Shown: in pieces, positions 8,873 through 16,470 of the stretch
How the letters are laid out: each line of letters begins with the position of its first letter
Position numbering within the stretch: the stretch's first letter is position 1
Source: Vulcanimicrobiota bacterium
Lineage (GTDB): Bacteria > Vulcanimicrobiota > Vulcanimicrobiia > Vulcanimicrobiales > Vulcanimicrobiaceae
NCBI GenBank assembly: GCA_019240755.1
Contig: JAFAXS010000147.1
Location: 1 to 35,348 of the forward strand
DNA length: 35,348 nt
Reading direction: 5' to 3'
The notes under the pieces: model-generated
Databases searched by the model: none
What the model was told of the DNA's origin: nothing
Seen by the model: only the letters and a program-made list of their open reading frames with translations
Made by a program: the position numbers and the translations under genes

Positions 8873-9532
8873 TTATCGAAAGCTGGCCGCGACGCCTCCG
8901 CAGAGCATCGCCCAGCCGTCGACCATGACGAAGAGCAGCAACTTGACCGGCAGCGACACGACGGGCGGGCTGAGCATCATCATCCCGAGCCCCATCAGCA
9001 TCGCGGCGACCGCCAAGTCGATCGCGACGAACGGCAGATAGAGCGCAAAGCCGATTGCGAACGCGTTGCGCAACTCCCCGACGACGAACGCGGGCACCAG
9101 GACGCTCAAGGCGACGGCGGCCGCAGGCTGGGAGCGCCGGCGCGCAATGCGTTCGAACAGCGCCAGATCGCTGCTGCGGGTTTGGCGCTGCATGAAGCCG
9201 CGCAGCGGTCCGAGCGCCTTGGACAGGGCTTGCGAGGCGCTCATCGTTCCACGCGAATACGGCTCGAACGCCTCGCGCCGGATCTGTTGCGTCGTCGGCC
9301 CCATGACGACCAACGTGAGCACGAACGCCAAGCCGGTCAGGACGGCGTTGGGTGGAAGCGCCGACGCGCCGATTGCCGATCGCACGAGCGAGAGCACGAC
9401 CACGATGCGGACAAACGACGTGCACATGATGAGAACGAGCGGTACGAGCGAGAGCAGCGTGAGGCTCGCGAGGACGTCGAGAGGGGCCGTCGCGTGCCGA
9501 TTCGCGACACCCACCAGCTCGTTCAGCGGCAC
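8873..9532 (-). CDS. fliP: Flagellar/type III export gate protein FliP
   Basis: About 219 aa from GTG 9532. The frame is open further upstream to an ATG at 9610, but that part overlaps fliN and does not look like protein of this family. Signatures are LTLLSLVPLVLIMCTSF and VRIVVVLSLVRSAIGASALPPN, and near the C-terminus YLPFVAIDLAVAAMLMGLGMMMLSPP. Unlike many FliP proteins there is no clear cleavable signal peptide before the first conserved helix. FliP is the core of the export gate. FliO, often located next to FliP, is not seen. Confidence 0.93.
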   Translation of the reverse strand: MPLNELVGVANRHATAPLDVLASLTLLSLVPLVLIMCTSFVRIVVVLSLVRSAIGASALPPNAVLTGLAFVLTLVVMGPTTQQIRREAFEPYSRGTMSASQALSKALGPLRGFMQRQTRSSDLALFERIARRRSQPAAAVALSVLVPAFVVGELRNAFAIGFALYLPFVAIDLAVAAMLMGLGMMMLSPPVVSLPVKLLLFVMVDGWAMLCGGVAASFR

Positions 9533-9551
9533 GATTGGACTCGACCGGCGA

Positions 9552-9812
9552 TCACACGACCAGCTCGGTAATGCGCAGTCCGAAGTTTTCGTCCACGGCC
9601 ACGATCTCACCGCGCGCGATCGGTCGATCGTTCGCGAGCAACGTCACGGGGCGCTCGATCGGACGATCGAGCTCGATCACGGAGCCGGCGCCGACCTTAA
9701 GGATGTCGGCAATTGACATCGTCGTCGTTCCCAGCTCGACGGAGAGCCGCAGCGGCACGTGCATCAGCAGACCGACCGTTTCCGACGAGCGGTCGCTCTT
9801 CGAATCAGGCAC
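9552..9812 (-). CDS. fliN: Flagellar C-ring protein FliN (SpoA domain)
   Basis: About 86 aa from GTG 9812, which overlaps the fliM-like stop. The internal ATG 9764 would cut into the conserved LLMHVPLRLSVELGTT strand. The body (MSIADILKVGAGSVIELD through ARGEIVAVDENFGLRITEL) is a near-consensus SpoA/FliN domain. In flagella FliN forms the bottom of the C-ring. In injectisomes the same domain forms sorting-platform pods. It has only the SpoA domain and no long N-terminal extension. Confidence 0.93.
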   Translation of the reverse strand: MPDSKSDRSSETVGLLMHVPLRLSVELGTTTMSIADILKVGAGSVIELDRPIERPVTLLANDRPIARGEIVAVDENFGLRITELVV

Positions 9813-10614
9813 GAGGGGTGGCTTCGCACAGCGACCGTAGCGCGAATGCAAAGCGGCCGTTGCGCGCTCCGCAGGTTCCCGATGCGAGCGCACGACCGTG
9901 GATCGCTAAACGGCAACGCGAGAAGTCCGCGGAACGAATCCGTACGAAGGCGCCCGGCTTCAACTCCAAAATTTGGGCTGCAGTGAGACTTTCTAACGGG
10001 AGCGCGGCGGTCGCGCGTAGGCCGACGGCGGCCAAGTGGCTCGTCGAGAACATTGCGCGGGCCTCGATCGCGGGGTCGCGCGATATTGCGACGCCGATCC
10101 GCGCCTGCACCGGATTGTCGACTATCAGTTCGAAGAAGGTTTCAAAGCCCTCGAGGCGGTCGATGCGCCGTGCTCGATGGCGTTCCGCAACGCCGCAGAT
10201 CGGCCCCAGGTTCACGGCGATCTCGTCCACCATGCGATCGAGCACGTCGTGCTCGACCGTTGACAGCGTTCGCGACGTGGAAGCGCCCGCAGGCGCCTCG
10301 CCGAAGGCGGCGCCCACGAGCGCCACGGCATCGCTGCGCGCGAACACGAGCGCGGCGTCTGCGACACTGCCGGCAACGCGGTAGATCAGCGCATCGCCGA
10401 GCACCACCTGCCAACCCTCGGACGTAGGAATCAGCGGCTCGATCAACCGGAGCGTTACCGTCGTGCCCAGCAAAGAGGCGAGCATCTCGCGCACGCCGTT
10501 TGCGACGACGCACGCCGCATTGATCGGCAACGCCGACCGCGTGGCGAAACGCACCCGTCGGATCGCGCGTCCGTCGGCGCATCGAGCCCGCGTTTCGAAG
10601 CTCAGCGCCATCAC
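9805..10614 (-). CDS. FliM-like protein (middle domain plus SpoA domain), N-terminally reduced
   Basis: 269 aa, against about 330 for typical FliM. The C-terminus (ALPLESLTAAQILELKPGAF onward) is a SpoA domain and the centre resembles the CheC-like middle domain of FliM. The N-terminal CheY-P-binding peptide (consensus around EIDALL) is absent: the protein opens directly with the domain. No clear GGxG motif, used by FliM to contact FliG, is visible. The nearest stretch reads NLGPICGV. The ATG overlaps the rod gene's stop (ATGA). It could equally be called a SctQ-like C-ring protein. Confidence 0.75.
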   Translation of the reverse strand: MMALSFETRARCADGRAIRRVRFATRSALPINAACVVANGVREMLASLLGTTVTLRLIEPLIPTSEGWQVVLGDALIYRVAGSVADAALVFARSDAVALVGAAFGEAPAGASTSRTLSTVEHDVLDRMVDEIAVNLGPICGVAERHRARRIDRLEGFETFFELIVDNPVQARIGVAISRDPAIEARAMFSTSHLAAVGLRATAALPLESLTAAQILELKPGAFVRIRSADFSRCRLAIHGRALASGTCGARNGRFAFALRSLCEATPRA

Positions 10615-11333
10615 TTGACGAGGTCCACCGCGGTCTTGCCGAGATGCGCCTTCGCCGTTTCCGCAGCGCGCAGCGCGTCGAAGGCAAGGTACGCGTCTTT
10701 CAGGCGGGTCAAGCTTCGTTCGATGTCAATCCGGCTACGGTCGCGCTGCATCGGCGCAATCGCTCCAAACGTGCCGTCCTTGGCCGTTCCCACGTGCGGC
10801 GGCACGTCCCGAGGCGCCGAAGCCTCGATCGCGTCGCTGCTGTCGATCTTCGAGCCTGGGGGGAATAGCGCCAGCGCAATTCGGCCGACGACGATCCGCT
10901 GGGCGTCGGTCGCACCGGTGCGCGGGTCGATCGTCAGCCGGCTGTACACCAGCGATCCATCGGGCTCGATGCGCGGATCGCCGATGCGCCCGAGCGCCGC
11001 GTCAACGGGGTCGGCATGCAGCGCGCTCGGCACATCGCTTGCGGTTCGAAACCCACAGACCTCATTGCCTCGTTGATCGAGCAGCCGTCCATCCGAGAGG
11101 CTGAACGCGCCGTCGCGCGTGTAGCTCACTTCGCTTCGCTCGTTGCGCGTGATGAAGTACGCGCGCGCCGGAGCGCTGACAACCAACGGATCGAGCGTGA
11201 AATCCGACGCTGCAGACGCGGTGGCAACGTCATCGTGCAGCGGAAGAGCTCCGGGAGTGAACGCGCGACGAGCGTCGGCGGCGCGCTCCGCGATGCGGTC
11301 GAGCGCAGCGCTCATTGCAGCGTTGAGAAACAT
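10611..11333 (-). CDS. Flagellar rod/hook-type basal body protein (FlgG/FlgF-like)
   Basis: 240 aa from ATG 11333, preceded by a strong AGGAGA ribosome site. The central pattern YFITRNERSEVSYTRDGAFSL, then DGRLLDQRGNEVCGF, is the conserved FlgG/FlgF/FlgE block. The N-terminal ANNLANVNT-type motif that caps normal rod proteins is not recognisable, and the C-terminal helix is divergent (AYLAFDALRAAETAKAHLGK). It probably forms the distal rod or an equivalent short channel. It lies between an unknown gene (22-base overlap) and the fliM-like gene. Confidence 0.8.
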   Translation of the reverse strand: MFLNAAMSAALDRIAERAADARRAFTPGALPLHDDVATASAASDFTLDPLVVSAPARAYFITRNERSEVSYTRDGAFSLSDGRLLDQRGNEVCGFRTASDVPSALHADPVDAALGRIGDPRIEPDGSLVYSRLTIDPRTGATDAQRIVVGRIALALFPPGSKIDSSDAIEASAPRDVPPHVGTAKDGTFGAIAPMQRDRSRIDIERSLTRLKDAYLAFDALRAAETAKAHLGKTAVDLVK

Positions 11334-11884
11334 TGCTTCTCCTCTCGTAGGTGCAGGTCGGCGACGACGCCGCGCGCGGCGAGGGACCGGCGCGCCTGCG
11401 CCAGCGCTCGCGAAACTTGAGCCGAATAGGCGGTCGGGCAGAGCGCAACCAGCGCCGCTGCGCTTCCGTTGCTGTGCAGGAGCACGTGCACGCGCGCGCT
11501 GCCGCGCCCCATCGAAAACGTCGCGCGGCGCGGGCGAACCGCCGGATTGCAAAACGCCTCTTCGATGGCCTTGGCCAGCGGTCGCGGAGCGGCGTTCGAA
11601 CGCCGCAGCGGCGATTCGGAATCGGCAACGCTCGCTCCGCGGCGTTCGAAGAACCCGCAGGCTGTTGCGGACTGGTTCGTCGTTCCGAGCGGCGCGATAC
11701 ACGGGCCGCGCCTCGTCGTGACGGCAGCACCCTCACGTCGCAGGTCAACGCCGCGCGCTGCCGGCGTCCGCGCCGACCTCTGCCCGCAACGAAGCGCCGT
11801 GTACCAGGCTTGCGAGAGCGTTCGGCGATCGATCGCCGCCAACGGCGCCGCCAAGATGCTCACTTGCAGTTGCTGCGTCATCAT
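11312..11884 (-). CDS. Unknown protein in the flagellar cluster
   Basis: 190 aa, not recognised with confidence. The first ~110 residues are Arg/Ala-rich and look disordered. The last ~70 (SARVHVLLHSNGSAAALVAL, then QVSRALAQARRSLAARGVVA) have a strand-strand-helix pattern loosely like the C-terminal domain of hook-length proteins (FliK/SctP). The position before a rod gene would fit such a role, but this is inference. The start could be either of two adjacent ATGs at 11884 and 11881. No ribosome site is evident. The end overlaps the rod gene's start by 22 bases. Confidence 0.55.
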   Translation of the reverse strand: MMTQQLQVSILAAPLAAIDRRTLSQAWYTALRCGQRSARTPAARGVDLRREGAAVTTRRGPCIAPLGTTNQSATACGFFERRGASVADSESPLRRSNAAPRPLAKAIEEAFCNPAVRPRRATFSMGRGSARVHVLLHSNGSAAALVALCPTAYSAQVSRALAQARRSLAARGVVADLHLREEKQCFSTLQ

Positions 11885-11925
11885 CGGACGATCTTTGCAG
11901 CGAAGTGTGATCTCGCGGCGACGCT

Positions 11926-12450
11926 TTAGTTGCCGAGTTGAGAACGGTAGGCCGACATGACGTTCTGCACGTAGGCTTGCGTCTCTCGATACGGCGGCAC
12001 GCCACCGTACCGCAGCACCGCCGCCGGCCCCGCGTTGTATGCGGCAACCGCGAGCTCCACGTTTCCGAACCGGTCGAGCAGCCCGCGTAAGTACTGCGTG
12101 CCGGCGCGAACGTTCTCCGCGGGATCGTAGGCATTGGTAACGCCGAGAGCGGCAGCCGTCTGGGGCATCAGCTGCATCAAGCCCTCCGCGCCGGCTGCCG
12201 ACGTCGCATTCGGATCGAACGCCGATTCGTTCGCGATAATGGCGGAGATCAACGCCCGATCCACTCCGGATCGAGCCGCGTTGGCGTCAACGAGCCGGTC
12301 GATGTCGGCACGCGCGACCGGCTGCGGGAGCGGCGGGACGCTTTCGAAGCGTTCGACGGCGTCGGCGAAAGTAATACCGGGCGCTTGGGGTCCGGCTGCG
12401 AGCTCGGCGATTCGCCGCTGCAGCGCGCCGAGCTCGCGATCAATCTCCAA
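11926..12450 (-). CDS. Lytic transglycosylase (SLT domain), flagellar-cluster associated
   Basis: 174 aa from TTG 12450, chosen because GGGAGG lies just upstream at good spacing. An alternative ATG at 12501 lies inside fliI. A short helical N-terminal part (EIDRELGALQRRIAELA) precedes the Slt fold. Visible motifs are ISAIIANESAFDPNATS with the catalytic Glu, GLMQLMPQTAAALG, and VAAYNAGPAAVLRYGG. It cleaves the peptidoglycan glycan strand, probably opening the wall for the rod as FlgJ or injectisome-linked transglycosylases do. There is no obvious signal peptide, so it may be exported by the apparatus itself. Confidence 0.88.
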   Translation of the reverse strand: MEIDRELGALQRRIAELAAGPQAPGITFADAVERFESVPPLPQPVARADIDRLVDANAARSGVDRALISAIIANESAFDPNATSAAGAEGLMQLMPQTAAALGVTNAYDPAENVRAGTQYLRGLLDRFGNVELAVAAYNAGPAAVLRYGGVPPYRETQAYVQNVMSAYRSQLGN

Positions 12451-13477
12451 CGCGTTCCTCCCACTCCTCGGCGATGCGCTCGAGATGTGACAGCGTTTCA
12501 CTCGGCGGCGCGCTTTCGCGCCCCTGGCGCAGAAAGGCGCGCAGCGCAGCCTCGAGCGCCACCGCGGCCTTCTCGTCGCATTGCGTCGGAAGGATCCCTA
12601 AGGAGCGCGCGTCTTCGATACGATCGAGCGCTGCGAGGGCGCGGCGAACGCGCACCGCCGCACGCTGGTGAGCGGCGGTCGTCACGGCCTCCATCGTGCG
12701 GCTCGTGCTGCTCAAGACGCCGATCGCCGGATACCGGCCGGCATGCGCCAGCGCGCTCGATAGCACGAGGTGCCCGTCTAAGAACGAACGCGCCGCTTCG
12801 CTCACTGGATCGCGCTCGTCGCCGTCGCTCAGAACCGTCGCGAACAACGTGATGGAACCCGCCGGCGTCGTGCCGGCGACTTCGATGAGCCGCGCAAGAC
12901 GCGCAAATACGCTCGGCGGATATCCGCCGCGTCCGGTGCTCTCGCCGGCCGCCGACGCCAGTTCGCGCGCCGCGAGCGCGACGCGCGCTAAACTGTCCAG
13001 AACGAGCACGATGTGTAAGCCGCGCTCGCGCAGTGCGCTTGCATGCGCTAGGGCGACGTGCGCCGCGCCCACGCGTTCGGCTGCGGGCCGGTCCCCGGTG
13101 GCGCACACGATCGTAACGCGTTCGTCGCGCCGCGCGAGCCAGCGCTCCGCTTCGCGACCGCGCTCGCCGATGAGAGCGACCACCACGGCATCCGCCGCAC
13201 AGTTCCGCACGATCGTTTCCACGATCGAGCTCTTGCCGTTCCCCGGCGCCCCGAAGATTCCGACGCGCGCCCCACGGCCGACGGTCAACAGTCCGTCAAT
13301 CACACGAAGTCCCGTCCACATCGGCGCGACGATAGGCGCGCGTTCGTTCGGACGCGGCGCGCGCGCGTCAATCGGGACGCGTCGTCCGCGCAGCGCCGGT
13401 CCGCCGTCGAGTGGAGAACCGTTGGCGTCGATCGCGCGGCCGAGCGCACAGGCGCCCAAGTGCATCGTGGCCGTCAT
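12440..13477 (-). CDS. fliI: Flagellar/type III export ATPase FliI, lacking its N-terminal domain
   Basis: 345 aa from ATG 13477, which overlaps the fliH stop in an ATGA. Walker A is GAPGNGKSS (76-84) and Walker B lies in HIVLVLDSLARVA. GRGGYPPSVFARLARLIEVAG is the FliI/SctN signature. Typical FliI has ~440 aa. Here the ~90-residue N-terminal beta-barrel, including the peptide that binds FliH, is missing: the protein begins at the LGRAIDANGSPLDGG loop. Upstream sequence belongs to fliH in another frame, so a longer start is not available. ATP hydrolysis residues appear intact. Confidence 0.92.
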   Translation of the reverse strand: MTATMHLGACALGRAIDANGSPLDGGPALRGRRVPIDARAPRPNERAPIVAPMWTGLRVIDGLLTVGRGARVGIFGAPGNGKSSIVETIVRNCAADAVVVALIGERGREAERWLARRDERVTIVCATGDRPAAERVGAAHVALAHASALRERGLHIVLVLDSLARVALAARELASAAGESTGRGGYPPSVFARLARLIEVAGTTPAGSITLFATVLSDGDERDPVSEAARSFLDGHLVLSSALAHAGRYPAIGVLSSTSRTMEAVTTAAHQRAAVRVRRALAALDRIEDARSLGILPTQCDEKAAVALEAALRAFLRQGRESAPPSETLSHLERIAEEWEERVGD

Positions 13478-13944
13478 GACGCGGTACGGTCGGCTAGGAC
13501 GGCGTCGAGGCGGCTGCTCATCTGCAAGTCGATCGTTCCGCTGCGCAAGCGGAGGATGACGTCGCCACGCTGCAGCGAGTCGTCGCCGACGCACGCGATG
13601 CGCGCCGCTTCCAACTCGGGGCAATCGTCGCGATGTGCGTGAATCGTAACGACGTCATCGCCGGCGTGACGCGCCAGCGACGCGCGTACGATACTCGCCA
13701 CGTCGCACGGCGCGAGACGAAGTTCCCTCCCTAGCACGTCCCGCGCGAGCTCGGGCAGGATTGTCCCAACCGCAGCCTCCAACGCGTCGCACAAGCCCGC
13801 CCGAAAACGCCGTGCGCGCGCTGCGACATCGGCGCATTCCGGCGGCAAAGGCGGAGGCTGCGCCGGCGCCGCTTCGATACCGCCCGTCGCGGGCGTCGCA
13901 GCGGGCCGCAACAGCTCCCAAAGCGGGATGAAATCGTCATCCAC
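13474..13944 (-). CDS. fliH: FliH-like ATPase regulator/stator
   Basis: About 156 aa from GTG 13944, just overlapping the end of the fliF-fliG gene. A Pro/Ala-rich N-terminal part (about 12-35) is followed by a helical region (RARRFRAGLCDALEAAVGT) and the C-terminal FliH/V-ATPase-E-like domain, ending GDVILRLRSGTIDLQMSS with RLDAVL. FliH-family proteins tether and inhibit FliI. Full-length FliH is 220-240 aa, so this one is short, mainly by loss of the long coiled coil. The call rests on the C-terminal pattern and gene order. Confidence 0.8.
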   Translation of the reverse strand: MDDDFIPLWELLRPAATPATGGIEAAPAQPPPLPPECADVAARARRFRAGLCDALEAAVGTILPELARDVLGRELRLAPCDVASIVRASLARHAGDDVVTIHAHRDDCPELEAARIACVGDDSLQRGDVILRLRSGTIDLQMSSRLDAVLADRTAS

Positions 13945-15406
13945 AGCGTCGCAGCAGTTCCTCCGGGTCATCAACCAGCGGAGAGGTGCGCCGCTGCATG
14001 CGGCCCACGATCGCGTCGCGCTCTGCGGGCGGATAGAGATCGAGCACCGCCGTCGCCGTCGCGGCCGGGAGTGCGCTAATGATTGCCGCGGCCGCGTGCG
14101 GCGGCTCGCGTTCCAGGAGCGAACGCACTCGTGCCGGCGCGAAGCCGGCAACGCTCTTTGAGGCGCGCTCGAGCGTCGCGCGCTCCAGCATGGATTGTAC
14201 GAGTGCGGCCATCGGTGGAAAGGCGAAGCGCGCGGCCACAATGATCGCGATCGCCAGCACTACGACGGGCGCCGCCGGGACGACCGTCCCGTAGAGCAGC
14301 CACCAGATATCCTTGCGAACGACGAGTCCCCGGTGAAAGTCGACCGCTTCCACCGCCAGCGTATCTCCTCGGCTGCGATCGTACCCGATCGCTGCGGCGG
14401 CGAGCTCGCGCATCTTCGCCAAATCGAGCGCCCGCGATTCATCGACGAAGACCGCGGCGGATAGGCGCTTCAGAACGCCGGGCGCTGCGTACGCCGTGGA
14501 ATCCCGCGTGTCGCTGCCGCGATCTTGGCCTTCGTCGAGATGACGATAGCGTTTGCCGCCACCATCGTAACTCTCGCTGCGCCGCGTTTGCTCGATCGCC
14601 TGCGTCCCCAGCGCCGTGCGCCGCGTCTCATGCTCGGACACTTGACGCGGATCGTATTCGGCTCGCACGCGGACGAGCGCCGCGCCCTCGCCGAACGTGC
14701 TGTCGAACGCCGACTGCAACGACCGCGTGAGATCGGCCGCATCGCCGTCGCCGGCGCTCGAGTCGAGGGCGATCCCGCGATCATCCACGATCGTCACCCG
14801 TTCGCGGCGCAGTTGGGGTACGCTCGCGGCGACGAACGCTCGGATTCCGGCGACGGCTTGCGCGGAGAGTGCCGCGCCGTCGCGCATTCGCAGACGTACG
14901 CCCGCGCTCGCCTCCCGGTCGGATCCGTCTGCGAACTCGCCGCGTTGCGCCGGCGCTAAGATGACCCGCGCATCTTCGATGCCTTCGATGCCGCGCAGAC
15001 TCCCCTCGATGTCTCCCGCCAATCCGATTCGGGCCTGCGCGTCGGCGACCGGCTCCGGCGTCAGCACACCGATGTTGCCGAGGGCTTCCGCCGTGCTGGC
15101 CAAGTGCTGATGCGGAATGCCTGCCAGGGAAAGGCGGAGCAGAAGATCGTTACGGCGTCCGGCGTCGACGATGATGTTCTCGGAGGTTGGGGTGAACGCA
15201 ATGTTCCAGTCCGCGAGACGCTCCTCGACTTCCGCGAGCTGGTCGGCGTGAAGCGACTGGGCAAAAAGCGGCGTGCGAGCGGGATGCGCGAGCAGGATGG
15301 CGACGATTCCCGCGACGGCGATCAATGCGGCGCCCGCACTCATTCCAAAGCGAGCGACTTTCGACAGGGTTTTCCAACGCGTCAGGAGTTGCGCGAGCGC
15401 GCCCAC
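13937..15406 (-). CDS. fliF: MS-ring protein FliF fused to a FliG-like tail
   Basis: About 489 aa from GTG 15406, 14 bases after the fliE stop. The first membrane helix (about 18-37) is followed by the ring-building motif region FAQSLHADQLAEVEERLADW and GIPHQHLASTAEALG, then VRLRMRDGAALSAQAVAGIR. The second membrane helix is WWLLYGTVVPAAPVVVLAIA. Residues ~427-489 do not look like the usual FliF tail. They resemble the FliG armadillo-type N/middle domain (SLLEREPPHAAAAIISALP, then ATAVLDLYPPAERDAIVGRM). No separate fliG follows; fliH comes next. The FliG C-terminal torque domain with its charged helix is therefore absent here. Confidence 0.88.
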   Translation of the reverse strand: MGALAQLLTRWKTLSKVARFGMSAGAALIAVAGIVAILLAHPARTPLFAQSLHADQLAEVEERLADWNIAFTPTSENIIVDAGRRNDLLLRLSLAGIPHQHLASTAEALGNIGVLTPEPVADAQARIGLAGDIEGSLRGIEGIEDARVILAPAQRGEFADGSDREASAGVRLRMRDGAALSAQAVAGIRAFVAASVPQLRRERVTIVDDRGIALDSSAGDGDAADLTRSLQSAFDSTFGEGAALVRVRAEYDPRQVSEHETRRTALGTQAIEQTRRSESYDGGGKRYRHLDEGQDRGSDTRDSTAYAAPGVLKRLSAAVFVDESRALDLAKMRELAAAAIGYDRSRGDTLAVEAVDFHRGLVVRKDIWWLLYGTVVPAAPVVVLAIAIIVAARFAFPPMAALVQSMLERATLERASKSVAGFAPARVRSLLEREPPHAAAAIISALPAATATAVLDLYPPAERDAIVGRMQRRTSPLVDDPEELLRRCG

Positions 15407-15420
15407 AGTACGCCGCTCGG

Positions 15421-15723
15421 CTAGACTTGCATGTTGAGAATCGCCTGCACCGACGCGACGATTCGCGAAGCGCTCGACGTGGCGATGGCCAGCGCGACGT
15501 CGGCTTGCGCGCGTTCGTAGACCGCCTGTTGGAGCGTTCCCGCGCCGGCAGCGAACGCGTCTTCGGCTCGCGCCGCGCCGCCGAGCGTTTGCGAGAGCGC
15601 GTCGAGCGCGCGTGCAAACTGGCCGGCATCGCCGCCCGCCGGACGCCGCTCCTGCGCGACGTCCGGAATCGGCGCAACGTCGGGAACGGGCGCAACGTCG
15701 GGGCTCACCGGTGCAACGTTCAC
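15421..15723 (-). CDS. fliE: Flagellar rod-base adaptor FliE
   Basis: 100 aa from a GTG at 15723 that overlaps the flgC stop (GTGA). The N-terminus has a short VAPVPDVAP-type repeat. The C-terminal 60 residues match FliE: QADVALAIATSSASRIVASV followed by QAILNMQV, close to the family end YQEIMRMQV. FliE joins the MS ring to the proximal rod. Size and position after flgC are standard. Confidence 0.88.
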   Translation of the reverse strand: MNVAPVSPDVAPVPDVAPIPDVAQERRPAGGDAGQFARALDALSQTLGGAARAEDAFAAGAGTLQQAVYERAQADVALAIATSSASRIVASVQAILNMQV

Positions 15724-16052
15724 AGCCGCTCCAGGTCGATCGTCTTTTCCGCCAGCGTCTTACCGACGTCGAAGATTGCAGCATCCGACTCATAGGCGCG
15801 GGACGCGTTCATGACCGCGATCATTTCCGTGAGCATATCGACGTTGGTGCCCGATTCTGTGCGCGTTCCGCTAAATGCGACGGAAACGTCGCCGTCGGGC
15901 GATTCGACGACGCGAAACTCCGGAATCATGCGCGCGTACTGGGCGTTGGGTCCGGCGGCCTGTGCCGCGGCGACGTTGCGCGCGGCGACTTCGAGCGCGG
16001 CCCGCTGCGCATCCATGCTGTCCGCGGCAGCGTCGAGTAGCTCGAATCTCAT
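15720..16052 (-). CDS. flgC: Flagellar proximal rod protein FlgC
   Basis: 110 aa, somewhat short (usual ~135-150). The N-terminal helix (DSMDAQRAALEVAARNVAAA) aligns with the rod-protein start, but the ANANT motif has degenerated to AAAQAAG. The C-terminal helix NVDMLTEMIAVMNASRAYES is textbook FlgC (NVDxxxEMvxMixAsRaYea). It is translationally coupled to the flgB-like gene upstream (ATGA) and to fliE downstream. Confidence 0.92.
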   Translation of the reverse strand: MRFELLDAAADSMDAQRAALEVAARNVAAAQAAGPNAQYARMIPEFRVVESPDGDVSVAFSGTRTESGTNVDMLTEMIAVMNASRAYESDAAIFDVGKTLAEKTIDLERL

Positions 16053-16261
16053 TTCGCTACCGCCTTGAGCTCTTCAAATCGAGCGTGCGCGGCATTGATC
16101 AACGCCTCCGTAAAGATCGCGGCTTGCGCGGTCTTCGCCATCGCGGAAGCGGCAAAACCGCTGCCTCGAGCGTTGGCGCCCGCAACGGCGCGTTGTGCGT
16201 CCTGAATTTCTCCGGCGGCCCTGTCGAGGGCGCCACGCAGCGAGTCGGCGACGTCAAACAT
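16049..16261 (-). CDS. Short FlgB-like rod protein, first gene of the flagellar-type cluster
   Basis: 70 aa against ~130 in typical FlgB. An N-terminal helix (LRGALDRAAGEIQDAQRAV) ending in ANARGSG, a poor version of ANANTPG, and a C-terminal helix (AAIFTEALINAAHARFEELK) remain. The central domain is missing. Assignment as FlgB-like rests on this two-helix pattern and the position before flgC, the normal flgB slot. GGAGGG lies about 14 bases upstream of the ATG. It opens the minus-strand cluster that runs to flhA. Confidence 0.6.
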   Translation of the reverse strand: MFDVADSLRGALDRAAGEIQDAQRAVAGANARGSGFAASAMAKTAQAAIFTEALINAAHARFEELKAVAK

Positions 16262-16470
16262 CGCTGCAATCGTAGCCCTCCGGAGTGTCCCGGCGGGATA
16301 CGGCGCGTGGCCGGAATGTTGCGTGAAAGATGGATGAAGATTAAGTTGGAACCGGCTGACGGAGGGGTAAGAATCATGTGAAACCGTTCCGGGCGCGCCC
16401 GAAACGGCGGAAGCGTCGTGCCTTGCCGGCTATAATTGGCGCTATAATGTTCTCCGCCAAAGGAGGAAAC
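16262..16470 (+). promoter_or_regulatory. Divergent intergenic region with two TATAAT boxes toward the WxxGxW gene
   Basis: TATAAT occurs at 16431-16436 and again at 16443-16448, upstream of a strong AAAGGAGG ribosome site and GTG start at 16471. A convincing -35 at standard spacing was not found for either. No clear sigma-70 or sigma-28 promoter for the flagellar-type cluster could be read on the minus strand of this region. Confidence 0.45.

Noticed and set aside
10611-11702. 363-aa version of the FlgG-like protein
   Set aside because: The first 123 residues overlap the preceding gene in another frame, and a strong ribosome site precedes the ATG at 11333.
13945-14241. N-terminal extension of FliH
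   Set aside because: It lies within the fliF-fliG coding region and is Arg/Ser-rich shadow sequence. The FliH pattern begins after the GTG at 13944.
16378-16470. ATG start at 16378 for the WxxGxW protein
   Set aside because: It would bury the signal peptide behind a basic stretch that includes both TATAAT boxes. GTG 16471 has the AAGGAGG site.
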